Positions 7,185-18,814 of a stretch of DNA of 64,000 nt are shown piece by piece; within the stretch, counting starts at the first letter, position 1, and each line of letters opens with the position of its first letter. The notes beneath the pieces are model-generated. The model searched no databases, had not been told where the DNA came from, and was given only the letters and a program-made list of their open reading frames with translations. Origin of the DNA: Sphingobacteriales bacterium. Lineage in GTDB: Bacteria > Bacteroidota > Bacteroidia > Chitinophagales > UBA2359. Location of the stretch: the NCBI GenBank assembly GCA_016718845.1, contig JADKCK010000015.1:62001-126000 (forward strand), given 5' to 3'. Made by a program: the position numbers and the translations under genes.

Positions 7185-10100
7185 TTATTGCTTAACTACT
7201 TTAGCCGTCACCACATCGGTGCCGTTATTTAAGCTAACAATGTACATGCCTGCTACAAAGGTGCTAAAATCGAGGTTTGCGATATTAGTACCCTGTGTAG
7301 CTTTAATTTTTTGGGTAGATACCAATCTGCCCATTAAATCGCGCACCTCAAGGGTGGTGTTAGCGGGGTGTTGGGTAACAAAGTTAATGCTCAAATTGCC
7401 AGTAGTAGGGTTAGGATTAAGACTAACAAGCCCAAAACCATTGCTCGAGCCAATGGTGTTAATGCCCGTAGGTACTTCAAAAACCAAAACACTCCTAACA
7501 ATATTGGTGGAAATCGCCGCATTTTCATCAAAAAGATGTTAGCTGAATTGACGACAATTGTATTGTTTAAGATAGGCACACGCGGCTTAATGCCATACAT
7601 AACAAAGCCATGACTGCCCACCTCGTTGCTGCTGCTATCGGGTAGTAGAATGTTGTTGAAGGTAAAAGAGACGGTTGCATAATCCAAAAATTGTACTTCT
7701 ACAGGGTGACTGCTATTGATTAGCCTAAAGGTAGACGGGTCTAATGTGTATAAAAATCCGTCGATTATTAATACCTTATTAACAGTATCATTACCCGTAT
7801 TTTGAAAGCTAATGGTATAATACAACTCATCGGCATTGCTAATTAAAGTGTAATTTTGAGCCATTACACCCAAAGGTGATACTTGTTTGTTGTTTGGTTC
7901 ATTAACACAACTAATAATAGCTTGATAGTTAAAGCTATTGTTGCTTGTTTGTTCGTTAAGTTGGTTATAGCTACTTACGTTGGCAATGGTTAGCAAAGTA
8001 TCTCCTTGACTGTCACTATTGGGGGCTTGAAACCAAACCACAAAATTGCTTTGTTGTGTAGGCACTAAGCTATTGATGTGCCAATATAAGCGCCCGTTTA
8101 TGCCAATAGAATCGGGGGCAGGTGTAGCATTTTGATACAACAATTGAGCATCGGGTTGCAAGCTTACTATACTTAGTGTGTCGATGTTAGTACCATCGTT
8201 TATAACGCTTAGATAATAAGGTACTTGCCCGTCACAATCATTAACACCCGATGTAACATAAGGTTTTACGTTAGACACCAGTGTGTTGGGGTATAAACCA
8301 AAGTTGATAATGGTATCTTGGTTTGCCGAAGCGATAAAATTAACCAAACTATCGGTGGTAAAGTGCCACCCGCTTTGAGGCGTGACAGATATGCTATGAT
8401 TACCATTAGCAAGTACATAATAATACCCCTCGGTGGTAGAATAATTGCTTTCGTAATTGGGCATTAACATAATGGCTTGATTAGACAAGCTATATTCGCC
8501 CTCGTTGTATTGCCCATCTTGGTTAAGGTCGTAGTAGCAAACACCTTGTAAATTGCCGTGATAGTATAGGTTTTGATAGAAAAACAAAATACAATAAGCA
8601 GTGCTAGTTGAAAAAACGTCTACATCACCATCATTATCCAAATCATCGGTAATTATTTTGTCGTTATCACCCAAATACCCGTCTGTAATGCCAATAAATT
8701 GTCCAGCTCCAAAGCCATTAACACCGTTGTTTTTGTACCAGTTATTGTTACCTCTTGCAATTACGTCTTTATATCCATCATTATCTAAATCGGCAGTAGC
8801 TATTTTATAGTACATGCTAAAGTTCGATTCTATGGTTTCTTGTTGGATAAAGGTACTTGCATTTTGATTTCGGTACCAATTAAGGGTAGTTCCGTTATTT
8901 TCCGACAATATTATGTCGAGCTTATTATCGTTGTTTAAGTCGTCAATACAAACACTTCGTACATTTGAGTTGAATGTGATTAACGTTTGAGAAGCATTGA
9001 AGTTGTTTCCGCCGTTGTTTTTATACCAAACTAAACGGTTGTTAGGCAACAAAACAGTTACTATATCCTTGTTACCATCATTATCAAGGTCGGCAACAAG
9101 TAATTCGTTTGGGAAACCAAGTGTTACATTGCTATCAATTATCTGCCCTGTATTAAAATTACCTGTGCCATCATTATGGTACAAAATAATGTTATGTCCT
9201 TCTGTCGAAACGGCTAAAAAATCAATAGCACCATCGTTATCAGCATCAACAACAACTTTAGCATACAATGGCGAATTGTTATCGACAATAGTTTGAGCAA
9301 TAGTAAAGTCGCCGCTTCCATCGTTTTTATACAAAACTATTTGCCCCAATGTATTGGCTACTATGTCAATAGCTCCGTCGTTGTCAAAATCGGCAATGTA
9401 AAAATTATCCGAGTAAGCGTTATCAACATTTATCGAATTTACAATGTGCAGTTCGGTAAAGTTATTGTTACCATCGTTTTTATACCAAACTACTTTTGCC
9501 GACGCGGTAAGTATGTCTTTGTATCCATCGCCATTTACGTCTGCTAAATAGGTATTGATTGAGCCGTAAGTATTTATTGTAACGTATGTAAGGGTATTAA
9601 AATTGCCAGTATCATCAACAGAGCGCCAAATAAGGCTTCTTCCAGAGCTACTATAATCTAGTCCTTCTTCTTGATAGCAAATATCTACAGCTCCATCATT
9701 ATCAAAATCGGCGGCAACTATATATAGCATGTTTCCGACACCCGAATTATCCCCTATACTATGGTAATAAAAAGATTCATTCGCCCCCATGTTTTCTAAC
9801 CACGATGTAGTAACAGACCCTTCGCTAAAAGATGGAATGCTAGCCATACTATACATTATGTCGTTATTGCCATCGTTATTGAAATCGGCAATTAGTAAAT
9901 CACCTGCTAACATTGCGTAGTAGTTAGCGCTATCGTTGTTAAAAATAATATGCTCGTAGCTAAAACTACCATTGCCACTGTTTTCGTACCACCTTATCGA
10001 GCTAAGATAACCATCGGAAGCATATTGGTGCATGTTGGAAAAAATTAGGTCTTTATCACCATCATTATCCATATCGGCTAGGTAAGGTATGCCCCAATTA

Positions 10101-10804
10101 ATGGTTGACAGAACCGTTTCATCTAAAGTAAAGTTACCATTACCGTCATTTTTAAAGCTATCTCCACCACTATTGTAATCAAGAGATGTGATAATATCGG
10201 CATCGTTATCGTTATCTATATCGCCAATAACAAATTTGCTTGCCCAGTTTTCGTAAGTTGCAATGCTTGGTTGCAATATAAAATTGCCAGCATCATCGTT
10301 TTTATACCAAAGTAGTTGTAGATTAGCAGCCAAAACAATATCCATGCTACCATCGTTGTCTAAGTCGGCAATAGCTGCGTAAGCAAAATTACCAGCTATG
10401 GCTGTTTGTGGATTATCGAAATGATTAGTACCATCGTTTTTGCACAACCAAAGACCAAGTTCTGTGTCTGTTTTAAATAAAATGTCCATGTCGCCATCAT
10501 TGTCAAAATCGGCAACGGCAATATAGCTAACATGCGAGGCATCTATTATTTTTTGCCTTGTATCAAAGCCACCGATACCATTGTTTTTGTACCAAACCAA
10601 CTCTTCGTACGAAGCCGCTAATACATCTATATTACCATCGGCATCTAAATCGGCTACTGCATGAAATTGTACGTCATTTAAATTGTTAATAAGCCTTTGT
10701 TCGGGTGCAAAAGTGGTTTGTGCATTGCTCCGAAAGCAATTGCCCAACATAAAAACAACTACAACAAAGCATAAAAAACATGAAGTACTGTAATTTGTGT
10801 GCAT
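7185..10804 (-). pseudogene. Giant secreted FG-GAP repeat protein with T9SS C-terminal domain, frameshifted
   Basis: The gene starts at ATG 10804 with a signal peptide (SCFLCFVVVVFMLGNCFRSNAQ). Roughly residues 30-700 are FG-GAP/VCBS repeats with Ca-binding DxDxDGxxD loops such as DLDADGNIDVL, DFDNDGDMDIL and DLDNDGSMDIV, about fourteen in all. They are followed by SdrD-like/DUF11-type beta domains and a NSANIFFDENAAI segment. Near 7527-7531 the frame breaks: a T5 run (minus strand) needs one more T. After correction the reading continues to a type IX sorting domain (GFGLVSLNPNPTTGNLSINF, then LEVRDLMGRLV and FVAGMYIVSL) ending at 7185, about 1206 residues. It should be exported by the type IX system to the cell surface. 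The ligand is unknown, and adhesion or polymer binding is likely. Confidence 0.88.
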
Positions 10805-10987
10805 AATACGGTTTTTTTTGGATTAAAAAGTTAGGTGTTCAAAAAAATAGTTATTGGCAGAAATACCGACAACGACAATTTTAGTGCCGCCGTTGTCGGC
10901 ATCTTTACCACTTTTATTTGTGTGTGTATAAACAACAACCGCATTTACACAAACAATAACAGCATCTACAACAATAACTACACAATT

Positions 10988-11959
10988 TTACTCATTATCA
11001 TCAATCATTTTCAACAACTGCACCGTAATTGCCCCGTCGGTATCTTTTTCGTTTTTTACCACTAAGGCACTAAAAACGCCCTCGCTAAGGTCGGCGGCTA
11101 ATACCCTAAGGTCTTTTTCGCCAACGGCTAAGGTTATGGCGGTATCTGGCACGGCACTTACGGCGGCATCGCCCACATACACTGTTAGGTTAACTTTACC
11201 GCTGTTGGTAAGCAAAAAGCCCGAGCGATTGTCAATTTTACCCTCTAAAATACTCACGGTTTTTTGACTTGCTACGGCATAATATTTAGCGGCATCGCTA
11301 CCTTTTACCGAGCCATACAAAATATAGCGGCGATACCTAGGCGTATCAACATCGTAGATGTTTTTACCTGCTCGGGCGGTTTGCATCGTAAATTCGTCGA
11401 GGGCTTCAAATACCTCGCCGCGCAACCTTGCCGACTCGCTACGCTCGCCGGTAAAGGTACTTTGGTTGGTGTACAAGTCCATTAACTCGTCGTGTTGTGT
11501 GTCTATAAGGGCAACTTTTGTAGTGTTAATACCAACAGCCAACAACTCGGTTTTGTAGGCAGCGCATTTTTCGGACAAGTTTTTAAGAAACAAAATCATG
11601 CGGGCGGGTGTTCGTCGCGATTCGTCGTAGTTGTTTATCCCAAACGAGTTCATCAAGCCGGGTTTTGTTTTGGCAAAAGCATCTTCTACAAATGGTTTTA
11701 TGTAGCGTTGATAGTTCTGTCGGCTATCCTCCATTGTTTGGTTTAGTGCAGCCGTGCGGTCGGTTCCTTCGTCAACCAAATTTTCGTCGCTACCAAAGCT
11801 TTCTGCTTTGCTAATAGCTAATTGCCAATCTGCTTCCCAGCTGTTGTGAAACCTAACGGGGTTGTAATCCATAAAATCGGGCTTATCCATAACATAATAA
11901 GCCAAAAAACGAAGAGCCAATGCTAAACGTTCAGAAAAAGTGACGGTTGTTAAAGCCAT
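10988..11959 (-). CDS. Conserved-looking protein of unknown function
   Basis: The protein has 323 residues and starts MALTTVTFSERLALALRFLAY, with no signal peptide. Residues 1-200 are helix-prone and polar (WEADWQLAISKAESFG, MILFLKNLSEKCAAYK, SARLRGEVFEALDEF). Residues 210-323 look like beta structure (SGFLLTNSGKVNLTVYVGD, then VGEKDLRVLAADLSEGVFSALVV). I do not recognise the family. Genes of this shape occur as single hypothetical genes in Bacteroidota. The gene is read on the minus strand behind nothing close, with a free 5' region of about 700 bases full of repeats. Confidence 0.6.
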   Translation of the reverse strand: MALTTVTFSERLALALRFLAYYVMDKPDFMDYNPVRFHNSWEADWQLAISKAESFGSDENLVDEGTDRTAALNQTMEDSRQNYQRYIKPFVEDAFAKTKPGLMNSFGINNYDESRRTPARMILFLKNLSEKCAAYKTELLAVGINTTKVALIDTQHDELMDLYTNQSTFTGERSESARLRGEVFEALDEFTMQTARAGKNIYDVDTPRYRRYILYGSVKGSDAAKYYAVASQKTVSILEGKIDNRSGFLLTNSGKVNLTVYVGDAAVSAVPDTAITLAVGEKDLRVLAADLSEGVFSALVVKNEKDTDGAITVQLLKMIDDNE

Positions 11960-12205
11960 GTCGGTACAATTTTTTGTTTAAACGTTAAATAATAAAGTGT
12001 TGTAGGTGCAAAGATACTATAATTACATCAAATTATCCAAATCTTCTAAAACATTTTTTTTATTGTCACTTATTTATCTTTACTTGATGTTATTATTATC
12101 AAACAAAAACTTGCCAAATTAATAAAACGCGCCAATGTTGTAGCTTAAATAATTACCATAAATTAGATTAATAGTAACGTCAAATTTAAATTTGATAGCG
12201 TCAAC
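11960..12205. other. AT-rich spacer upstream of the unknown gene
   Basis: No open frame of note. It should hold the promoter of the minus-strand gene starting at 11959. I could not identify convincing promoter elements. Confidence 0.4.
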
Positions 12206-12388
12206 GCCATTTTTGACACCGCCGAGCATATTTTTGACACCGCGAAATGTGTTTTTGACACCGCCGAGTGTATTTTTGACACCGCGAAGTGTGTTTTTGA
12301 CACCGCGAAGTATGTTTTTGATACCGCGAAGTGTGTTTTTGACACCGCGAAGTGTGTTTTTGATACCGCAGGGTGTGTTGTTGATGTT
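12206..12388. repeat. 21-bp minisatellite, eight full units plus a partial
   Basis: Units begin at 12221, 12242, 12263, 12284, 12305, 12326, 12347 and 12368, each ending TTTTTGACACC or a close variant. A part-unit sits at 12206-12220. Because 21 is a multiple of three the array stays open on both strands. On the minus strand it would encode a heptapeptide repeat like FAVSKTH, on the plus strand like FLTPRSV. No signal peptide or plausible start context supports a gene, so it is called a repeat. Confidence 0.85.
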
Positions 12389-12496
12389 TTAAACTTTGTT
12401 TTTGATGATGTAGGGCTTTTTAATGCCATTATAGGTAGCTATCTCAACAAAAATAGTTGTTTGGTATTGCATAATTGAGATGTTGTTGGGCTGTTA

Positions 12497-12641
12497 AATC
12501 CCCCTGCCCCCTTTGGGAAAGGGGGTATAATGCCAAACATGTCTTTTTTTCTCTTTGAGAAAAAAAGGCACGATATAATGCATGTCCTTTTTTCCTTTGG
12601 AAAAAACAAAACCCCCCTTTCCCAAAGGGGGCAGGGGGATT
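12497..12641. repeat. 29-bp perfect inverted repeat with nested hairpins
   Basis: 12497-12525 and 12613-12641 are exact reverse complements built of AATCCCCCTGCCCCC, TTTGGG and AAAGGGGG. Each arm also folds on itself (CCCCTTT/AAAGGGG). The 87-base interior holds two more palindromes (CTTTTTTTCTC/GAGAAAAAAAG and CCTTTTTTCC/GGAAAAAA). It lies just behind the permease-peptidase gene and could terminate it, or be an intergenic REP-like unit. Confidence 0.8.
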
Positions 12642-12653
12642 GTTAAGTGTTAG

Positions 12654-15600
12654 CTACTCTTTGCTTACCGTTTTTGTGTTGTCGTCGCTATCGCGGTCTA
12701 TTAAAATGTGTAGCGGGTCTATGCCGCATTTGGTGGGCTGTTGTGTTACTGTTACCAATATGGTTTGTTGTGACTTGCTTATTAGGTGTTTTTGTAGGTA
12801 TATAAGGGTATCTTTATCGTTTTTACCTTTGGCATATACGCCCACATCAATCCAATCTTTAAACGGTACTTTTGTTTCTACGCCAAGGCTATCGCTTCTA
12901 AACTTATCGGCGGCTATGTCCATGCTAACGGTAAAGGTGTTGTTGGCGTTGGCTTTGTAGGTAGCCTTTTTGGTTTCGTTGCCATACAGCGTAATGGTTT
13001 CGAATAGGTCTTTTATAAGGTATTGCAGACTGTCGGGGGTGGCTTTGCGTAGGTAATCAACAAACTCTATGGAGGTGGTGTAGGGAGCCTCTTGATAAGC
13101 TACTTTTTGTACATAGCTTTTAAGGGCGGCATTAAGTTTGTCCTCGCCAATGTAATCTTTTAGGGCGTACATTGCCAAGCTACCTTTGCGGTAATGTATG
13201 TAGGGTTGGTTTTGGTTGTACATAAGCGGGTTTTCGGCTTTTGTTTCGCGGGCGCGTCCGCGCAGGTAGCTGTCAAGCTCGTACTTCAAAAAGTTTTCTA
13301 TCATACCTTTGCCATACTCGTGTTCCATTACCATAATGGCACTGTACTGTGCCATAGTTTCGCTGGTAATGGTAGCTCCTTCAACGTTTGCACCTATTAC
13401 TTGGTGCGCCCACCATTGGTGTGCTACTTCGTGGGCGGTTACGTAGGTAGCAAAATCAATGTTTGTTTCGGGGTCAATATCAAGTATAAAGCCAATACTC
13501 TCGGAGAAAGGAATAGTGTTTGGAAACGACTGTGCAAAAGAGGCATAACGCGGAAACTCGATGATGCGCACTTGTTTATGTTGATAGGGGCTAAAATTTT
13601 TGGAGCAGTAGTCTAAGGTTTTTTAACGGCTGCTACCATTCTATCAATGTTGTAAGTATGTTGGGGGTGGTAGTAAATCTCAATGTTTATGTCGTTCCAT
13701 TTATCGCGCAAAACTTGGTAACGGGCGCTTAAAAACGAGTAAAAATTGAGGATGGGGCGATCCATTTTGTAATGGAAGTACTTACGCCCGTTTTCGGTCC
13801 ATTCGCGCTGTAGGTAGCCGGGTGCAATAGCTATTTGGTCGGGCGATGTGCTAACGGTAGCATCAAAGCGTATCCAGTCGCTGTCCGACGATATGTAGTT
13901 GCGTGCCAGATTAGTGCTATCGGTGGCAGGTGGCATGTCGTTGGCGCGTTTAGGCAGTTTGGCTTTGCGTCTTTCGTCGGGGTCTTGCAGTTCGCCGCCG
14001 TTGCTGTAACCTATGCTGGGCAGCAAGCTGCTGTTTACAAAAGTGCCGTTTTCTACAATACTGGTCGTTCCGCCGTTGTTCGGGAAACCTTTTTCGCCAT
14101 AATGTAGGTTGTAGCTTAGTTCAATGCTGTCGGTGGGTTGCAGCGGTTGGGCAAGTTGGTAAATATAAAAGCCAATATTGGGGTCGTTGAGTACCAATTT
14201 GGCGTTTTTGCCTACTGTTAAGCTATTTATTTGGGCGTTGTTGGGCAGTTGCACAATAACGCTATCAATGGGGGTGTTGTTTTTGTTTTTGATAATCATC
14301 ACCCCTTTAAAATCTAGTTGGCGGGTATCGGGGTAAATATCGGCAGCCACAACAGAGCTAACAATGCGCGGTTGCGGTTTGTTTTCGTACTTTTTATAGA
14401 GCAGTTCGTAGTCAATATTTAGTTGTCGTTCGGCTTTTGGGGTGCGGTATTTGTTTAAAATGTTGGTGTTGTAAAACACAAAACTGCCGCACAACACAAA
14501 CAACAGCAGTAACAAAGGCAAGCTAAAACGGGCAGCCGATGTTTTGTAGCGTTGCCCAAAGTTGCGGAGCTTGGCAGTAAAATTAGTTTCGATGCCCCGC
14601 TGATACAACAAGGTAGCCGCCACAAACATAGCTGCGCCCAATAAGCCCCAATAGGTGGTAAATGCCAAAACAGGTTTTACAAAGTGTCCAAAACCATTCA
14701 TGCCCGAGTAAGTGACTTCGGGTTTGTTGCCATAGTACAGCATGTTGTGGTTAATATCAAGGGCAAACAGCACTATGTTAAACACGTAGTACATAATCAT
14801 AAACACGTGTCCAACAAATTTGTTGCTTACTATGTTGTGTACAAAAAACGCCAGCAGCGTAAGCAAAACATAGCCGGGCAAGGTGTATAGGTACAGGTAT
14901 TTGAGGTAAAGCACATAATCTATGTCGGCAAAGCCCCTATAAAGTTGTATGGCAATGCCTGCCACCATAATAATGGCTAACAGCATTGCCTCGACCAATA
15001 CCATAGCGCCAAATTTAGCCACTAAATTTACGGTGCTACTTAGCGGCGATGCATCTATGATGCCCGACAATTGCACTTCGCGCTCTTTCCAAACCAATTC
15101 GCCCACATAAAAAGTAATGATGATAAGGATAAACAAGGCAAACGAGCCAGTCACCACGTCCATCACCATATAAGTTAGGGGTAGGGTAGGGGTATCGCCT
15201 AATTGCCCTATTTGCACGCTGTTGGTGGCTAAAATAAAGATGCCGCAAAGGGTAATAGCAATAAAGGGAACAGAACGCAAGATGTTGCGGGTATGAAAAC
15301 GGGTAAGGAACGCCCATTTTTTGACAGATGCAGCCCAACTAAAATCTTGTGGCACAAAAGGCAGGGCTAAGTCGGGTAGGGTTAAGGCGGCGGTAGGGGT
15401 ATCGGTTAGGTCGGTGCTTTTTTTCTTTTTGCCAAACGATGGAGCCGCTTTGGTGAACTGAAAGAAACGGAAGAACAAGGCACTAAAAACAAGCCCTACG
15501 GCTGTCCAGATAAGGCGGTTGTATAGCAACCAACTTTGTAGCGGCACTATCTGCACGTTTTTGTCGGCGGTTGTCCAGTATTTAGTTACTATTTGGGTGG

Positions 15601-16240
15601 CGCTTAACCCAAACGGGTCGAGGAGGGTGTAGATGGGGTTGGTGTCGGCATCGCTTATAAGGGTGTTTATCATGATATAGGCAGAGATAAACAGCACCCC
15701 TTGTACGTAAATGGCTAACTGACTGCGGAAATAGCTGCCCGAAGCAAAGAAGATAGCACCCAACAGCAAGGTATTAGGTAAAATGTAGTTGATGATAGGC
15801 TGAATGTAGGCGAGCGGCACAATAGGACCCAGCACTTCTTTGTCTGTCCAAGGCATAAACTGCCCCACAAAAATGCCCCACACAATGCTGCTAAGTATCA
15901 GTATGCAAATGATGTAGGAGCCTAAAAAACGCCCTGTCAAATACTGCCATTTTTTGACGGGCGTAGTAAACATTATCTCGTGAAAACGGTGTTCAAAGTC
16001 GCGGTATATAGGCACGCCCATCACCGCCGAAATAATGAGGGTGCCAAATATCATCATTACAGCAGTAACTTGGTTGATGATAAAGGGGGCATTGCGGAAA
16101 ACTTGCCCAACAGCTCCGCCAATTTGTATGCCCTTGGTGCTAACAAACATCAGCGACATCAGAAAAAGTATGAAGAAATAACCGTAGGTAGCCGGGCGAC
16201 GCAAACGGTATTTTAGCTCGAAAAGTAGTATTGGTAACAT
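12654..16240 (-). pseudogene. ABC-2 permease fused to M1 peptidase, single-base frameshift
   Basis: The start is ATG 16240 (MLPILLFELKYRLRRPATYGY). The in-frame upstream extension to 16378 is repeat-rich spacer. Residues about 1-590 carry some twelve membrane segments of an ABC-2 permease, and the rest is a periplasmic gluzincin. The frame breaks near 13617-13623 where an A6 run (minus strand) needs a seventh A. The corrected sequence reads KKTLDYCSKNFSPYQHKQ, then VRIIEFPRYASF and the zinc site HEVAHQWW with the downstream Glu in TSETMAQY. Corrected length is about 1195 residues. This permease/aminopeptidase fusion is a known Bacteroidota arrangement. It is paired with the ATPase gene 300 bases upstream. 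The substrate is unknown. Confidence 0.88.
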
Positions 16241-16546
16241 GGTTTTGATGATAAACAGGAAGGAGTTAATTGTAAATGGTAAATTATAAACGCTAAATGG
16301 TGCTTTTGTAATAAAAGCGGATACAATAACGGGTGTTTGGGCTTGTTTGTAGGATACAATTGGTGCGTTTTTGACCAATGATTAGGTATACACTTTGGGG
16401 TGGTGATAAATAATAAGTGGGTAATTGTGCGTTTGTACAATGCCGCTATTAATGTGTACAGTATTGCGCACAACATTGTCACATTGTAATGTTGCCACAT
16501 TGCTACATCACCACATCGTTATATCACCACATTGCCACATGGGTAT
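16241..16546. other. Spacer with short degenerate repeats
   Basis: Holds ATTGTAAATGGTAAATTATAA-type repeats (16266-16300) and a CACATTG/CATCACCACAT simple repeat (16475-16545). No gene is supported. The spacer separates the ATPase from the permease gene. Confidence 0.5.
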
Positions 16547-17425
16547 TTAATCAACAATTAATTTGTTTATCACGGCAAAGTACACGTCTTCTAATTCGGG
16601 TTCAACGGCTTCGAAGGCGGTGTTGTTGGGTGCATGGTTGCTTAGTATGTGTACCTCTATGTTACCGGTATTAAATTTGGTAGATATAACCTTGTATTCT
16701 TCGCTAATTTGTTTGGCTTCGTGTTTGGGCAGTATGGCTTTCCAAACTTTGCCATGTAGTTTAGCTAGGGCGGCTTGTGGGGTTCCGGTAAACATTACTT
16801 CGCCTTTGTTGATGATAGCCATGTTAGGGCAAAGTTCGCGTACATCTTCGACGATGTGGGTAGAGAGGATAACAACCACGGTTTCGCTAATTTCGCTTAG
16901 TAAGTTCAAAAAGCGGTTGCGTTCGGTGGGGTCGAGTCCGGCGGTGGGTTCATCAACGATAATAATTTTGGGATTGCCCAAAAGGGCTTGTGCAATACCA
17001 AACCGTTGTTTCATACCGCCCGAGAACCCGCCGAGGCTTTTTTTGCGGTGGTCGAACAAGTTAGTTTGTTTTAGCAACGTTGTTACTACCTCTTTGCGTT
17101 GGGCGTTGTTGGTAACACCTTTTAGTATGGCAATGTGGTCGAGTAGTTCTTCGGCGCTAACGGTGGGGTATACGCCAAACTCTTGGGGCAGGTAGCCGAG
17201 TACTTGTCGCATGGCATCTTTGTTGGTGCTTACGTTAATGTTGTCGAGGGTAATGGTGCCGCTATCGGCATCTTGTAGGGTAGCAATGGTGCGCATCAAT
17301 GATGATTTGCCTGCCCCATTAGGACCCAACAAGCCAAAAAGCCCGTTTGGAATGTTTAAACTAATGTTTTTCAAAGCCTGTACGCCGTTAGGGTAGGTTT
17401 TGCTAAGGTTGTTGATGGTGAGCAT
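16547..17425 (-). CDS. ABC-2 type transporter ATP-binding protein
   Basis: The protein has 292 residues. Walker A is GPNGAGKSS (34-42), the Q-loop region GYLPQEFG lies near 95, the signature FSGGMKQRFG near 138, and Walker B IIIVDEPTAGLDP near 158, followed by LSTHIVED with the switch His. A C-terminal extension of about 80 residues is typical of ABC-2 (drug or Na export type) ATPases. It lies upstream of the permease-M1 peptidase gene on the same strand and very probably energises it. Confidence 0.92.
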   Translation of the reverse strand: MLTINNLSKTYPNGVQALKNISLNIPNGLFGLLGPNGAGKSSLMRTIATLQDADSGTITLDNINVSTNKDAMRQVLGYLPQEFGVYPTVSAEELLDHIAILKGVTNNAQRKEVVTTLLKQTNLFDHRKKSLGGFSGGMKQRFGIAQALLGNPKIIIVDEPTAGLDPTERNRFLNLLSEISETVVVILSTHIVEDVRELCPNMAIINKGEVMFTGTPQAALAKLHGKVWKAILPKHEAKQISEEYKVISTKFNTGNIEVHILSNHAPNNTAFEAVEPELEDVYFAVINKLIVD

Positions 17426-17698
17426 GTTTATTAATTGTAAATGGTAAATTGTAAATGCTAAGTTGTGAATGGTAAATGGTATTTTTTTGATGGCGAGCTG
17501 TAAATAGGGTTATTGCAGTGGTAAATTATAAATGGTAAATAGGGTTTTTGCAGTGATAAATGGTAAATAATGAGCGATGATGGTAGATTTGAGCATGATA
17601 AGCAGTAACTAAAAAGCTTTTGAGCTACTTGTAATTTAGCCATTACAATTTACAATTTAGCCATTACAATTTACCACTCAGCCCTTACCATTTACAAC
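17426..17698. repeat. Spacer of degenerate TTTACCATTTA repeats
   Basis: At least ten overlapping short motifs of the type AATGGTAAAT or its complement ATTTACCATT occur here, in both orientations. No coding frame is supported. Similar runs lie at 16266-16300 and 20940-20975. Confidence 0.6.
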
Positions 17699-18814
17699 TT
17701 AACCCTTATCATTTGCCATTTCTTCAAGTACTTGGCTAATGTTATTTAGCCCTTGTTGCAGGTCGGTGTTATTGGGCATCCATGCGTAGCCTATTCTAAA
17801 ATAGTTATCGGGCATATCAAACCAGCCGCCTCGTCCTACGTAGGTTCCGTATTTTGCAAACAGTTGTTTGTAAAAGTATTTTGTGTTGATAGACAGGTTA
17901 ATACGCGGAAAGCAGACCACGCCCCCATCGGGCAGCACATAATCTAATAGGGGTTGAGTTTTTAACCAATTGGTAACAATGCCTAATTTGGTTTTTACAT
18001 CGGCAATAATGTTGGGCAGTAGGTTGTTTTTTTGTTGTAGCACTTGCAGGGCAATCTCTTCATCAACAACCGAGTTGCAGATAAACATTTGCTCTTTGGC
18101 GGCAAGCAGTTGCTCCATTACGCTTTTTTCTTTACAAACCAGCCAGCCTATTCTAATGCCGGGTAAGCCATAAGTTTTTGACATAGACGACACAGAAATG
18201 ATACGGTTCGACAGGGTAGCGGCTAAGGCGGGTAGGGTTATAAGGGCTAAGTCGCGGTAAGTTTCATCAACAAGTACATAGCATTTGTATTTTTCGGCAA
18301 GCTGGGCAACTACATACAAGTCGCCAGCCGATAACATACTACCTGTGGGGTTGTGTGGCGTAGTTAGGCTAATTAATTTTGGGCGATGTATCTCGACGAA
18401 GTAGCGCAGCAGGTCGATGTTTAGCCTAAAGTTGTCTTCTATTTTTACGGGCAAGTTTACCACTTTGCAACCAATGGTGCGGGGTGTTTCTATGTTGGTG
18501 GCATAGTTGGGTGTCATCACCAAAATAGTATCTTTGGGCGTAAGCAAAGCTGTTGCTACCATAAACAGTGCCGATGCAGCGCCGGCGGTAATTAGCACGT
18601 CGTTGGCATCTACCCCATAATCGGTGGCTAACAGTTGGCGCAGTTGGGGGTTGCCTAAATGGTCGCCGTAGCACAGCACTAATTTATGTAGGTTAAGGTT
18701 AGTAGTATCGAGTAGTTGGTCGGTATAAGAGCTTTCCGAAAGGTTGTATTTGATGCGGTTGTAGCCTAATTGTTCGGGTGCTTCGCGTTCGATAGCCATT
18801 CTGTGGTATTGCAT
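17699..18814 (-). CDS. PLP-dependent aminotransferase, class I/II fold
   Basis: The protein has 371 residues. ITAGAASALFM (cofactor phosphate loop), TTPHNPTGSML, VDETYRDL and the Schiff-base lysine motif SVSSMSKTYGLPGIRIGW are all present, with the C-terminal Arg in NYFRIGYAW. The fold type I family includes aspartate aminotransferases and capreomycidine synthase-like enzymes. The substrate is not clear from sequence. It is followed by the ABC gene after a repeat-rich gap, so co-transcription is doubtful. Confidence 0.88.
   Translation of the reverse strand: MQYHRMAIEREAPEQLGYNRIKYNLSESSYTDQLLDTTNLNLHKLVLCYGDHLGNPQLRQLLATDYGVDANDVLITAGAASALFMVATALLTPKDTILVMTPNYATNIETPRTIGCKVVNLPVKIEDNFRLNIDLLRYFVEIHRPKLISLTTPHNPTGSMLSAGDLYVVAQLAEKYKCYVLVDETYRDLALITLPALAATLSNRIISVSSMSKTYGLPGIRIGWLVCKEKSVMEQLLAAKEQMFICNSVVDEEIALQVLQQKNNLLPNIIADVKTKLGIVTNWLKTQPLLDYVLPDGGVVCFPRINLSINTKYFYKQLFAKYGTYVGRGGWFDMPDNYFRIGYAWMPNNTDLQQGLNNISQVLEEMANDKG

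Noticed and set aside
12163..12429. 88-codon heptapeptide-repeat frame on the minus strand
   Set aside because: A 21-bp repeat keeps any frame open. There is no signal peptide, promoter or start context, and the plus strand is open as well.
16241..16378. In-frame upstream extension of the permease-peptidase protein
   Set aside because: The sequence is repeat-rich spacer. Homology-like permease sequence starts at MLPILLFELKYRLRR (ATG 16240).
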